Part shown: positions 43,803 to 51,484 of the stretch, piece by piece
Layout: every line of letters starts with the position of its first letter
How positions within the stretch are numbered: position 1 is the first letter of the stretch
Assembly: GCF_014698735.1 (NCBI RefSeq)
Contig: NZ_JACJTQ010000037.1
Location: 1 to 55,292 of the forward strand
DNA from: Anabaena catenula FACHB-362
GTDB taxonomy: Bacteria; Cyanobacteriota; Cyanobacteriia; Cyanobacteriales; Nostocaceae
Direction: 5' to 3'
DNA length: 55,292 nt
Translations under genes and position numbers: made by a program
The notes under the pieces: generated by a model
The model's database searches: none
Told to the model about the DNA's origin: nothing
Seen by the model: only the letters and a program-made list of their open reading frames with translations

Positions 43803-46688
43803 TTAGAACTCTCCAGCTAAAGCTGGAACACAACGTTCACAGAGTAAAGGATGTTCTGCTGATTCACCAACATGGGTAGAATAGTTCCAACAGCGATCGC
43901 ATTTTTGCCCGTCTGCATTCATTACCCCAATATCCCAATTATCCTCACCTTGAACACGCAAGGTTTTCAATCCTTGTAATGCGTCAGGAGTATCTAATAA
44001 TTCCACCTGAGAGGTAAGGAATAAATACCGTAATTCATCAATTCCGTTACTGCTAATTTTTAAAGGTTCAATAGCATTGCGTAATTTTTGATCAGCGATA
44101 TAAATTAACGCTTTTGCTTCTAGGGAAGAACCAATAATTTTTTCTACCCTCGCTTGTTCTAAAACCTTATTCACATCAGTGCGAATGCGTCGCAGTGTTT
44201 TCCAAAATTCTGCTAATTCGGGATTATCCCATTTATCATCTAACTGCACCCAACCAGCTTGAAACACTGATTTATAGGGTGTTGTGTAAGGGATAAATTG
44301 CCAGATATCTTCAGCAGTATGACACAAAACTGGTGCGATCGCTCTGGCTAAATTCTCCAAAGCAATCTGCAACACCGTTTGACAACTACGACGACGGAAA
44401 GCATCAGTAGAACTGATATACAATCTATCCTTCGCAACGTCTAAATAGAAATTCGACAAATCCACAACGCAGAAATTCTGCACAGTTTGGAAAAAGCGGA
44501 AAAATTGGAAACTATCAAAAGCTTCCGTCACCTCATTAAACACCTCACGAATGCGGTGTAGCATATATTTATCCAAATCTGGTAAATCTTCAAAAGCTAC
44601 AGCATCCTTTTGAGGATCAAAATCATGTAAACTACCCAACAAAAACCGCGCTGTGTTGCGAATCTTATTTCTGACATCAGCTAATTGTTTAATGATGTTA
44701 CTTCCTACGCGCTGATCACCAGAATAATCAACCGAAGACACCCACAAACGCAACACATCCGCACCATAAGCAGGTTCTTTTTTCTGATCTTTTCCACCAT
44801 TAATGATCACATTTGGATCAATCACATTTCCCTCGGATTTACTCATTTTCCGGCCTTGTTCATCCAAGGTAAAACCATGAGTTAATACAATTTTATACGG
44901 TGCAATTCCATTTACCGCAACGCTAGTTAATAAAGAAGATTGAAACCATCCCCGATGTTGATCAGAACCTTCCAAATATATATCTACAGGATAAGTTAAT
45001 TCTGGTCTTTGCTTCGCCACCGCAGCCCAAGAAGAACCAGAATCAAACCACACATCCATTGTATCCTTACCACGGCGGTAAATCTTGCCATTATTGCGAT
45101 ATTGTTCCGGTAACAACTCAGCCACCGACAACTCCCACCAAGCATCAGAACCCTTTTCGGCAAAAATAGCTTGAACGTGGTTAATCGTGTCCGCATTGAG
45201 CAAAACTTCCCCAGTTGCTTCATCATAAAACACCGGAATAGGAACACCCCAAGAACGCTGACGAGAGATACACCAATCTGATCTTTCCGCTATCATAGGG
45301 GTGATGCGGTTTTCACCTTGGGCGGGAATCCAACGCACAGATGAAATAGCCTTTAAAGCATCTTCCCTAAATCCTGCTACAGAAGCAAACCATTGTTCAG
45401 TAGCGCGGAAAATCGTCGGTTTTTTCGTTCTCCAATCATAAGGATACTTGTGAGGATAAGCTTCCTCCTTCAACAGAGAACCCGCTTCACTCAAAGCGTC
45501 AATAATCGCTTGATTTCCCTCTCCCAAAACATTCAAGCCAGAAAATTTACCAGCCTCATCTGTAAAATTACCACTATCATCCACCGGCGCAAGAATCGGC
45601 AAACCGTAACGCTGACCAACAATGTAGTCCTCTTGGCCATGACCAGGAGCAGTATGCACCAACCCAGTCCCCGACTCAGTAGTGATATAATCACCACCAA
45701 CCACCACCGGACTTTCACGGTCAAACAAAGGATGACGGTAAGTAGTATGTTCCAAATCCTTACCAGAGAAACGCACCTTCACCGTCAACTCAGCATCCAA
45801 AACCGCAGCCAACCGTTCCACCAACTCAGCCGCAACAATCAGATATCTGCATCCTCTCTGTGCCTCCGCGTCTCTGCGTGAGACCTCCACCACCGCATAC
45901 TCCAGCGCCCCATTCACAGCCACCGCCAAATTACCCGGTATCGTCCAGGGAGTAGTAGTCCACACAGCCACGCCCAAATCAGGCAGGAAGCCATCCAAAC
46001 TAGCTTTTAACCCTTCGGAAACCTTCTGCACCGGGAAAGCAGTGTAAATACTCCGAGAAACGTGACCTTCAGGATATTCTAACTCCGCTTCAGCCAAAGC
46101 GGTTTTAGAACTAGGACTCCAATGCACCGGCTTTAAACCGCGATAGATATAACCTTTGAGGAACATTTCCCCAAAAACGCCAATTTGCGCGGCTTCGTAT
46201 TCTGGCTTTAAGGTTAAATAAGGATTTTCCCAATCACCCCAAATCCCATAGCGTTTAAAGCCTTCTCGTTGTTCGTCTACGGTTTTTAGTGCGAACTCTT
46301 TCGCTTTTTGACGCAATTGCAAAGGAGTGAGATTTTGCCGTTCTGCCTGTTTCATATTTTGCAGAACTTTCAACTCAATTGGCAATCCGTGACAATCCCA
46401 ACCAGGTACGTAACGAATTTTACGACCTTTTAGCAATTGGTAACGGTTAATAATATCTTTGAGAATCTTATTTAAGGCATGACCAATATGCAACTGGCCG
46501 TTAGCATAGGGAGGACCATCGTGCAGTATAAATAATGCGCCAGGGTTGTTTTCTGAGAGTTGAGAATAAATGTTGTTTTCTGCCCAGAATTTTTGGATTT
46601 CGGGTTCGCGCTTAATGGCGTTTGCCCGCATATCGAAGTTAGTCTTGGGTAAGTTGACGGTATCTTTGTATTGTCCGGGTTCAGTCAC
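43803..46688 (-). CDS. ileS: Isoleucine--tRNA ligase
   Basis: A 961-residue class I aminoacyl-tRNA synthetase that charges tRNA-Ile and removes misactivated valine through its CP1 editing domain. HIGH motif in PYANGQLHIGHALN (about 61-74). CP1 editing domain about 200-390 (TTPWTIPGNLAVA; HTAPGHGQEDY). KMSKS in GRKMSKSEGN. C-terminal zinc site CDRCWNYSTHVGESAEHPLLCERC. In the editing domain the chain reads EVSRRDAEAQRGCRY, where about 11 residues are the translation of a dispersed nucleotide repeat (45852-45884). The gene is otherwise full length and in frame. Expression control is not visible; no T-box was found. Confidence 0.98.
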   Translation of the reverse strand: MTEPGQYKDTVNLPKTNFDMRANAIKREPEIQKFWAENNIYSQLSENNPGALFILHDGPPYANGQLHIGHALNKILKDIINRYQLLKGRKIRYVPGWDCHGLPIELKVLQNMKQAERQNLTPLQLRQKAKEFALKTVDEQREGFKRYGIWGDWENPYLTLKPEYEAAQIGVFGEMFLKGYIYRGLKPVHWSPSSKTALAEAELEYPEGHVSRSIYTAFPVQKVSEGLKASLDGFLPDLGVAVWTTTPWTIPGNLAVAVNGALEYAVVEVSRRDAEAQRGCRYLIVAAELVERLAAVLDAELTVKVRFSGKDLEHTTYRHPLFDRESPVVVGGDYITTESGTGLVHTAPGHGQEDYIVGQRYGLPILAPVDDSGNFTDEAGKFSGLNVLGEGNQAIIDALSEAGSLLKEEAYPHKYPYDWRTKKPTIFRATEQWFASVAGFREDALKAISSVRWIPAQGENRITPMIAERSDWCISRQRSWGVPIPVFYDEATGEVLLNADTINHVQAIFAEKGSDAWWELSVAELLPEQYRNNGKIYRRGKDTMDVWFDSGSSWAAVAKQRPELTYPVDIYLEGSDQHRGWFQSSLLTSVAVNGIAPYKIVLTHGFTLDEQGRKMSKSEGNVIDPNVIINGGKDQKKEPAYGADVLRLWVSSVDYSGDQRVGSNIIKQLADVRNKIRNTARFLLGSLHDFDPQKDAVAFEDLPDLDKYMLHRIREVFNEVTEAFDSFQFFRFFQTVQNFCVVDLSNFYLDVAKDRLYISSTDAFRRRSCQTVLQIALENLARAIAPVLCHTAEDIWQFIPYTTPYKSVFQAGWVQLDDKWDNPELAEFWKTLRRIRTDVNKVLEQARVEKIIGSSLEAKALIYIADQKLRNAIEPLKISSNGIDELRYLFLTSQVELLDTPDALQGLKTLRVQGEDNWDIGVMNADGQKCDRCWNYSTHVGESAEHPLLCERCVPALAGEF
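45852..45884. repeat. Dispersed repeat inserted in frame inside ileS
   Basis: CTCTCTGTGCCTCCGCGTCT and the following CTGCGTGAGAC match the common Nostocales intergenic repeat of this type. Here it is read in frame as VSRRDAEAQRG within the IleRS editing domain. About 33 bp, so no frame shift. Confidence 0.7.
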
Positions 46689-46738
46689 AGTTTCATGCCT
46701 AAGATATGTTTGCAGTTATTTGATCAATTATAAGTCGT

Positions 46739-46872
46739 CGGTTGGGTTGTTCGCGTCAGCGTTGCGGAGCAATGGAACGAAACCCAACAGCAGTTATGGG
46801 TATTTTGGGGTTAATGTTGGGTTATGCCTACGGCTCCCGTAAGGGATACACTTCGTTCTACCCAACCTACGG
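46739..46872. repeat. REP-like GTTGGGTT hairpins, two copies
   Basis: GGTTGGGTTG...AACGAAACCCAAC (46739-46789) and ATGTTGGGTTATGCCTACGG..TACACTTCGTTCTACCCAACCTAC (46815-46869). The second form recurs almost unchanged at 48737-48790 and 49672-49727. They lie in the 250-bp gap between ileS and the NucS-like gene and are the likely targets of the RAYT at 48.0 kb. Confidence 0.8.
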
Positions 46873-46938
46873 GACTTAGCAAGTATAATCAGGTACTTTT
46901 TATTATAAATTAAATATATTATTACTCCTATCACTACG

Positions 46939-47958
46939 ATGAAAAACAACATAGCATTACAGAAAACTGATCAAGGCTGGAAATTTATTGATGAGTCTGA
47001 GTTAGAAACCTTTGTTTGGGACAATTTAGAAGAAATATTTCAACTAAAATCCTTAACACGCCAATTATATATCAAAGGAGAGATTTGTGATATTGTGGCA
47101 ATTGGCAAAAATAATCAACTGACTATTATTGAATTAAAAAATACAGAAGATCGTTACGTTATTAATCAACTGACACGCTATTATGAAAATTTATCAGAAG
47201 AACAACCTTTTAAAGATAATGTTGATTACAATCAAGAAATTCGTTTAGTTGCAATATGTCCTAATTTCCATCGTCATAATTTCATAGACAAAAAACATAG
47301 TCGTTTAAATTTTGATTTATTTACTTTTTCGATTATATGTAAGCAAAGTGAATTTTATTTTTATTTATCGCACATTGATAACCAATCAGAAGCAAAGCTG
47401 ATCAAAATCAATTATCAAGAAGTTAATTTACAAAATCAACAAAATGATAATATTCCTGAACCGCCAAGATTATTATTAGATTGGTTAGGGGCATTAACAA
47501 GTACAGAATTAGAAAATTTAACACAAATCAGACAGCAGATCTTAAGTTTTGATCAGAGAATAGAAGAAATTATTGTTAATAAAAGTATTGTGTATGCCAG
47601 TAAATATGGCAAAGATAAAATGAGACAATGTGCAGAACTTTCATTTGATAGAAAATCAAAGAAGATAATATTATTTTTATGGCTAATTATTCCCAATCGT
47701 AAAAATAACACTATTGCTAGAATGCACGTTGATACAACCGAGGAATATCTCACATATTGGCGATATGCTCCTGTAAAATCAGGAAGTATTTTGTGGGAAA
47801 AATTCTTTAATAAAATCTTTTATTCCGTGCCAGAAAATTCAGGAAGATTATTTTCAGAAGTTATATATTTAGGACGAGTATACAACAGAATATTTGTTGA
47901 TGAAACTAAAAATATTGTTAATCGAGCCTTAAAAATATGGCTAGAAAGAATCAATTAA
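46939..47958 (+). CDS. NucS-like (DUF91-type) PD-(D/E)xK endonuclease-domain protein
   Basis: A 339-residue protein. Residues about 18-130 form a restriction-endonuclease-like fold: ELETFVWDNLEEIF, Asp51 (IKGEICDIVAIG), Glu65-Leu-Lys67 (LTIIELKNTE) and VINQLTRYYENL with the conserved Gln. This is the pattern of NucS/DUF91 proteins that cut branched or mismatched DNA. The C-terminal part (about 175-339) is a separate domain with many aromatic and charged residues (ILFLWLIIPNRKNNTIARMHV; YLTYWRYAPVKSGSILWEKFF), reminiscent of DUF5655-type tails. It is very AT-rich, isolated and flanked by REP repeats, so possibly acquired and possibly defensive; function not proven. Confidence 0.8.
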   Translation: MKNNIALQKTDQGWKFIDESELETFVWDNLEEIFQLKSLTRQLYIKGEICDIVAIGKNNQLTIIELKNTEDRYVINQLTRYYENLSEEQPFKDNVDYNQEIRLVAICPNFHRHNFIDKKHSRLNFDLFTFSIICKQSEFYFYLSHIDNQSEAKLIKINYQEVNLQNQQNDNIPEPPRLLLDWLGALTSTELENLTQIRQQILSFDQRIEEIIVNKSIVYASKYGKDKMRQCAELSFDRKSKKIILFLWLIIPNRKNNTIARMHVDTTEEYLTYWRYAPVKSGSILWEKFFNKIFYSVPENSGRLFSEVIYLGRVYNRIFVDETKNIVNRALKIWLERIN

Positions 47959-47971
47959 ACTAATTTAAATT

Positions 47972-48058
47972 GTAGGTTGGGTTGAGGAACGAAACCCAAC
48001 ATCACCCGTTGGCATCTTACAATTAATGTTGGGTTTCATTTCATTCAACCCAACCTAC
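47972..48058. repeat. REP-like hairpins at the RAYT 3' end
   Basis: GTAGGTTGGGTTG...AACGAAACCCAACATC (47973-48002) and TTAATGTTGGGTTTC...GAAT/CAACCCAACCTAC (48023-48058). The RAYT stop codon (48057-48055) lies inside the terminal GTAGGTTGGG of the repeat, which shows how closely gene and repeat are linked. Confidence 0.85.
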
Positions 48059-48597
48059 TCATTTCCAATATCATCATCAAAAATAATTTCCTCACCCGCA
48101 CCCCACATCATGTCATACATACCTTGACGCACAGCACGGTGAAAACTGGAATATTCCCAATCCTTTGGTGCTGTTACCAAACCATGTTTCACCGGATTAT
48201 AATGAATATATTCAACATGATTTTGAAAATCAATTTCATCTCTAATTAAATGTTCCCAAAAACGATATTGCCATATAGCCCGTTGTTTTTTATTTTTTCT
48301 AGATATAGATATATTTTCTGGTGATATAGTTTCACATTTACGACTAAAATAACTTTTAATTAACCGCCAACGAGTTGAAAAATCCTGATCATTTTCTGGT
48401 AACGTCCAAATACAGTGGAGATGATCAGGTAAAATAACAACAGCATCTATAATAAATGGATGTTTCTGCATTACATAACCAAAAGCTTCTCTTAATAAAG
48501 AAACATTTTTTGGTAAACATAATATTTTTTGTCTTTTCTCTGTCACGACTGTAAAAAAGTATGTTCCTCCTGCCACTTTGGCGCGGCGATATTCCAT
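48055..48597 (-). CDS. REP-associated tyrosine transposase (RAYT, IS200-like)
   Basis: A 180-residue Y1 transposase-like nuclease of the TnpA_REP group. MEYRRAKVAGGTYFFTVVTE is the usual start. The HUH metal-binding motif is PDHLHCIW. The catalytic Tyr is in HVEYIHYNPVKHGLV, and the RAYT signature WEYSSFHRAVRQGMY follows. It is thought to process single-stranded REP hairpins and spread them, not to move as a normal insertion sequence. GTAGGTTGGGTT-type repeats stand directly on both sides and at several other places in the window, as expected for its substrates. It appears intact. Confidence 0.95.
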   Translation of the reverse strand: MEYRRAKVAGGTYFFTVVTEKRQKILCLPKNVSLLREAFGYVMQKHPFIIDAVVILPDHLHCIWTLPENDQDFSTRWRLIKSYFSRKCETISPENISISRKNKKQRAIWQYRFWEHLIRDEIDFQNHVEYIHYNPVKHGLVTAPKDWEYSSFHRAVRQGMYDMMWGAGEEIIFDDDIGNE

Positions 48598-48649
48598 ACT
48601 ATAAATATCCTGTGATTAAAGTTGTGTTTTATAAACTTGATTTTACCCC

Positions 48650-48790
48650 GTAGGTTGGGTTGACGCAAGGAAACCCAACATTAATTATAAAGCGAAGCAT
48701 AACCCGACATTAATTATAATATGTCGGTGGGTGGTGTTGGGTTATGCCTACGGCTCCCGTAAGGGATACACTTTGTTCTACCCAACCTAC
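48650..48790. repeat. REP-like hairpins upstream of the RAYT
   Basis: GTAGGTTGGGTTGAC..GGAAACCCAACATTAA (48651-48686), a degenerate middle element with CATAACCCGACATTAATTATA, and the long form GTTGGGTTATGCCTACGGCTCCCGTAAGGG..CTACCCAACCTAC (48737-48790). They separate the RAYT from the toxin-antitoxin operon. Confidence 0.8.
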
Positions 48791-48851
48791 AGGAGTTGCA
48801 GTGTGGGTATATCCTATTTTAAAATGGAAGCTAGTAACAATTGCCAGAATC

Positions 48852-49082
48852 ATGATTAACCCGCAAATTTTAGAAGCTATCAAAGAAATGCCTAATGTCG
48901 AAAGATTAGAAGTAATTGAATTTGCCTTAAAACTCATGCGTGAAGAAATGCAAAATCCTAAAAAACTCAGCTTAACTGCTGCTGCGGAAATTATGCGTTC
49001 CTATTATGAAACAGAAAGCAGTTTAACAGAATTTGCCGATACTTGTAATGAATATTTTTATGAGTATCAAGATTATGCGTAG
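48852..49082 (+). CDS. Putative antitoxin of a MazEF-like module
   Basis: A 76-residue acidic, mostly helical protein (MINPQILEAIKEMPNVERLE; EEMQNPKKLSLTAAAEIMRS; acidic tail ADTCNEYFYEYQDYA). ATG 48852 is chosen; the frame is open further upstream, but only through the REP repeat. It is called an antitoxin because its last 8 bases overlap the MazF toxin gene that follows, and because acidic tails of this kind block MazF. The fold differs from classical MazE. Similar small proteins precede MazF in other cyanobacteria. Confidence 0.8.
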   Translation: MINPQILEAIKEMPNVERLEVIEFALKLMREEMQNPKKLSLTAAAEIMRSYYETESSLTEFADTCNEYFYEYQDYA

Positions 49083-49416
49083 AGGTGAAATCTGGCTGTA
49101 TAAAGCTGATCCTACAGTAGGGGATGAAATTAGCAAAACGCGACCTTGTATTATTGTTAATAATGATGATATAGGTACTTTACGCTTAAAGGTTATTGTA
49201 CCTATTACCGGCTGGAACGAAGTTTTTGCACAAGTACCTTGGATGATACGTATTGAACCAACAGCAGAGAATAATTTAAGCAAATTATCCACAGCAGATA
49301 CTTTTCAAATTCGTTCAGTTTCTCAACAACGACTAATTAAACAAGTGGGAACTGTTTCCGAAGAAATTATGAAGGAAATTAGTAATGCTTTAGCTATTGT
49401 TTTGAATATTAAATGA
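49075..49416 (+). CDS. MazF/PemK-type endoribonuclease toxin
   Basis: A 113-residue MazF-family toxin, which would cleave RNA and arrest growth when free of antitoxin. It begins MRRGEIWLYKADPTVGDEISKTRPCIIVNNDDIG, with the conserved RGE(I/V)W and the KTRP active-site region. KVIVPITGWN and NLSKLSTADTFQIRSVSQQRLIKQVGTVS follow, matching the typical D-Q-(I/V)-R-x-(I/V)-S segment. ATG 49075 overlaps the antitoxin stop by 8 bases (ATGCGTAG), implying coupled translation; ATG 49060 is a possible alternative. A third gene overlaps its stop by 4 bases. Confidence 0.94.
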   Translation: MRRGEIWLYKADPTVGDEISKTRPCIIVNNDDIGTLRLKVIVPITGWNEVFAQVPWMIRIEPTAENNLSKLSTADTFQIRSVSQQRLIKQVGTVSEEIMKEISNALAIVLNIK

Positions 49417-49661
49417 CTAAAAATATACCCCAATTACTAGACGTAGTAGCATTAACAGTTGATTTACCTGAATATAACTTATTGCGTGGTCAAGTTGGTA
49501 CAATAGTGGAATCACTAGCTGATGGTACTATATTTGAAGTAGAATTTAGTGATAGTAATGGACAAACATATCAATTTGTTGGTTTACGTCCAGAACAAAT
49601 GATGGTCTTACATTTTGAACCAACATCCCCTAATTTAGTACCGGAAATGGTTACAGTGTAA
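49413..49661 (+). CDS. DUF4926 domain-containing protein, third gene of the toxin operon
   Basis: An 82-residue protein of the DUF4926 family: LLDVVALTVDLPEYNLLRGQVGTIVE, FEVEFSDSNGQTYQFVGLRPEQM. It is a small beta-barrel-like domain of unknown function. Its ATG overlaps the MazF stop (ATGA, 4 bases), so it is made from the same transcript. DUF4926 proteins are often encoded beside small toxin-antitoxin-like partners; a role as an extra regulator, chaperone or antitoxin is inference from position only. REP hairpins follow. Confidence 0.9.
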   Translation: MTKNIPQLLDVVALTVDLPEYNLLRGQVGTIVESLADGTIFEVEFSDSNGQTYQFVGLRPEQMMVLHFEPTSPNLVPEMVTV

Positions 49662-49671
49662 GTAATTTTTT

Positions 49672-49727
49672 GGTTGGGTTATGCATACGGCTCCCGTAAG
49701 GGATACACTTCGTTCTACCCAACCTAC
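49672..49727. repeat. REP-like long-form hairpin
   Basis: GGTTGGGTTATGCATACGGCTCCCGTAAGGG..CTACCCAACCTACG, 11 bp after the DUF4926 stop. Nearly identical to the copies at 46815-46869 and 48737-48790. Confidence 0.8.
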
Positions 49728-49756
49728 GAAATATTAAAAGTTATAGACAATGAGTA

Positions 49757-49796
49757 AAAAACCCGCCAGAGTGTAGAGAAAAATGGCGGGTTTATT
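49757..49796. terminator. Bidirectional Rho-independent terminator
   Basis: AAACCCGCCA (49759-49768) pairs with TGGCGGGTTT (49784-49793), a 10-bp stem with a 15-nt loop. On the minus strand the stem is followed by TTTTT, so it should end the NADH dehydrogenase transcript. On the plus strand it ends in TTTATT and can also stop the toxin operon. Confidence 0.8.
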
Positions 49797-49834
49797 GATA
49801 GATTTCAATGCAGTAGTACTACAAAGCAAAAATC

Positions 49835-51196
49835 CTAGACCTTAACTGGCTGCTTGGTTTCTGTAGCCTGGTAAGGATTGTTATTGTTAATAGGTTGTGG
49901 TTCTACAAAAGCTTCTCGACCTGTAATCAATCGAGAACGACGATTACGACTAATATAATTCCATGCCCACTGAAATACAACTAATAATTTAGTATCAAAC
50001 TCGATTAAGAAGTAGATGTGAATTAATAGCCAAAATACCCAAGCAATGAAACCTGTGAGTTTGATAAAGCCTAAATCTACAACAGCTAAATTTTGCCCAA
50101 TCATTGCCAAACTACCCACATCGGTGTAATGAAATTCTGGCAAAGTATGACCGTGAAGCCGTAGTTGAATCAGTCCACCGACATACTCTCCTTGTTGTTT
50201 AGCTACGGGTGCAACACCAGGTAAAGGTTTACCAGTTTGATGGGAGAAGTTAGCTAAATCTCCAATTACGAAAATGTTTTTATAACCCTTGATAGTCAAG
50301 TTTGGTTCTACAATTACGCGACCAGCGTGATCACACTCTACATTTGCACGTGCTTCTAGAATTTTCCCCATTGGTGAACCCTGAACACCTGCTGACCACA
50401 ATATAGTTTTTGAGGCAATTTCTTGAACTTCATTACCTTGTTTGAAAGTAACAATGTCATTTTCAATATTTGTCACCCTGGTTTTAGTGTGGATAACCAC
50501 ACCCAACTTTTGCAAAGATACTTCTGCTACTGCGGATAACTCTGGTGCAATGTGTGGGAGAATGCGATCGCCCCCTTGCAATAGTACAACCTTTGTTTCT
50601 GAAGTGTTGATGTTGCGGAAATCATCTTGCAGGGTTTTGTATGCCAACTCAGCGATCGCACCTGCCAATTCTACACCTGTTGGACCACCCCCCACAAGCA
50701 CAAAAGTCAACAAAGCACGGCGTTTTTCGGGATCAGTTTCATTTTCTGCTGCTTCAAATGCCGAAAATATGCGGCTACGCATTTCTATGGCATCTTCCAC
50801 GGTTTTCAAGCCAGGAGCAAATTCTTTCCAGTTATCCTTACCAAAATAGGAATGGTTAGCACCTGTGGCAACGATTAATGTATCATAATGGACTACTTGA
50901 TCAGCAAGAATAACTTGTTGCTTTTTTGGATCAATATCCTTTACTTCTCCCAGCAACACTTTTGTATTCTTGCTTTTGCTGAATACAGATCGCAATGGTG
51001 CAGAAATATCAGCAGGAGATAGCGTACCTGTGGCAACTTGATATAAAAGCGGCTGAAATAGGTGAAAGTTACGTTTATCAATGAGAGTAACATTTACATT
51101 TGCGTTAGCAAGAGCCTTTGCTGTATACAGTCCACCAAAGCCACCACCAACGATAACAACCTGATGTGGTGCATTCTTCTCACGTGAAACTGCCAT
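49835..51196 (-). CDS. ndbB: Type II NADH dehydrogenase (NDH-2)
   Basis: A 453-residue FAD enzyme that passes electrons from NAD(P)H to quinone without pumping protons, on the thylakoid or cytoplasmic membrane. FAD site VVIVGGGFGGLYTAKAL (about 14-30), VATGANHSYFG, NAD(P)H site FVLVGGGPTGVELAGAIAEL (about 165-184), and second FAD motif NIFVIGDLANF. A C-terminal hydrophobic region (about 375-410, LTGFIAWVFWLLIHIYFLIEF) anchors it to the membrane. Several ndb paralogues exist in cyanobacteria; the symbol is a best guess. A clear terminator follows the stop codon. Confidence 0.93.
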   Translation of the reverse strand: MAVSREKNAPHQVVIVGGGFGGLYTAKALANANVNVTLIDKRNFHLFQPLLYQVATGTLSPADISAPLRSVFSKSKNTKVLLGEVKDIDPKKQQVILADQVVHYDTLIVATGANHSYFGKDNWKEFAPGLKTVEDAIEMRSRIFSAFEAAENETDPEKRRALLTFVLVGGGPTGVELAGAIAELAYKTLQDDFRNINTSETKVVLLQGGDRILPHIAPELSAVAEVSLQKLGVVIHTKTRVTNIENDIVTFKQGNEVQEIASKTILWSAGVQGSPMGKILEARANVECDHAGRVIVEPNLTIKGYKNIFVIGDLANFSHQTGKPLPGVAPVAKQQGEYVGGLIQLRLHGHTLPEFHYTDVGSLAMIGQNLAVVDLGFIKLTGFIAWVFWLLIHIYFLIEFDTKLLVVFQWAWNYISRNRRSRLITGREAFVEPQPINNNNPYQATETKQPVKV

Positions 51197-51353
51197 AAAC
51201 CATATTTCCTTTTGTTAAGAGACGTGTAACCTTTCTTAACAAAGATGTAACAAAATTATAATGTATTTTGCCGTTTATTTAGAACTATTGAAAAAATAAT
51301 AAAAGTAGTTAAAGTTACTAATCGGTCATTATTAAAAGGAAATAGGCTGGAAA

Positions 51354-51387
51354 TTAATGTTGGGTTTTCTCAACCCAACCTACAATT
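51354..51387. repeat. Short REP-like hairpin
   Basis: TTAATGTTGGGTTTTCTCAACCCAACCTACAA, the short form of the REP family, between the divergent ends of the NDH-2 promoter region and the ureohydrolase stop. It could also act as a hairpin terminator for the ureohydrolase gene. Confidence 0.75.
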
Positions 51388-51484
51388 TTTTTTGGTTTGG
51401 ATGGTTTACAATCTATAGAGTAAGTCAACATCAATTTCTGATACCAACCCTAAACTTATCACCAAAATAAAATTAGAACAGTAT

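Noticed and set aside
44685-45881. Plus-strand ORFs inside ileS, including one of 162 codons
   Set aside because: Antisense shadows of a full-length conserved gene; no protein-like features.
50442-50878. Plus-strand ORF of 135 codons inside the NADH dehydrogenase gene
   Set aside because: Antisense shadow; low-quality composition and no ribosome site.
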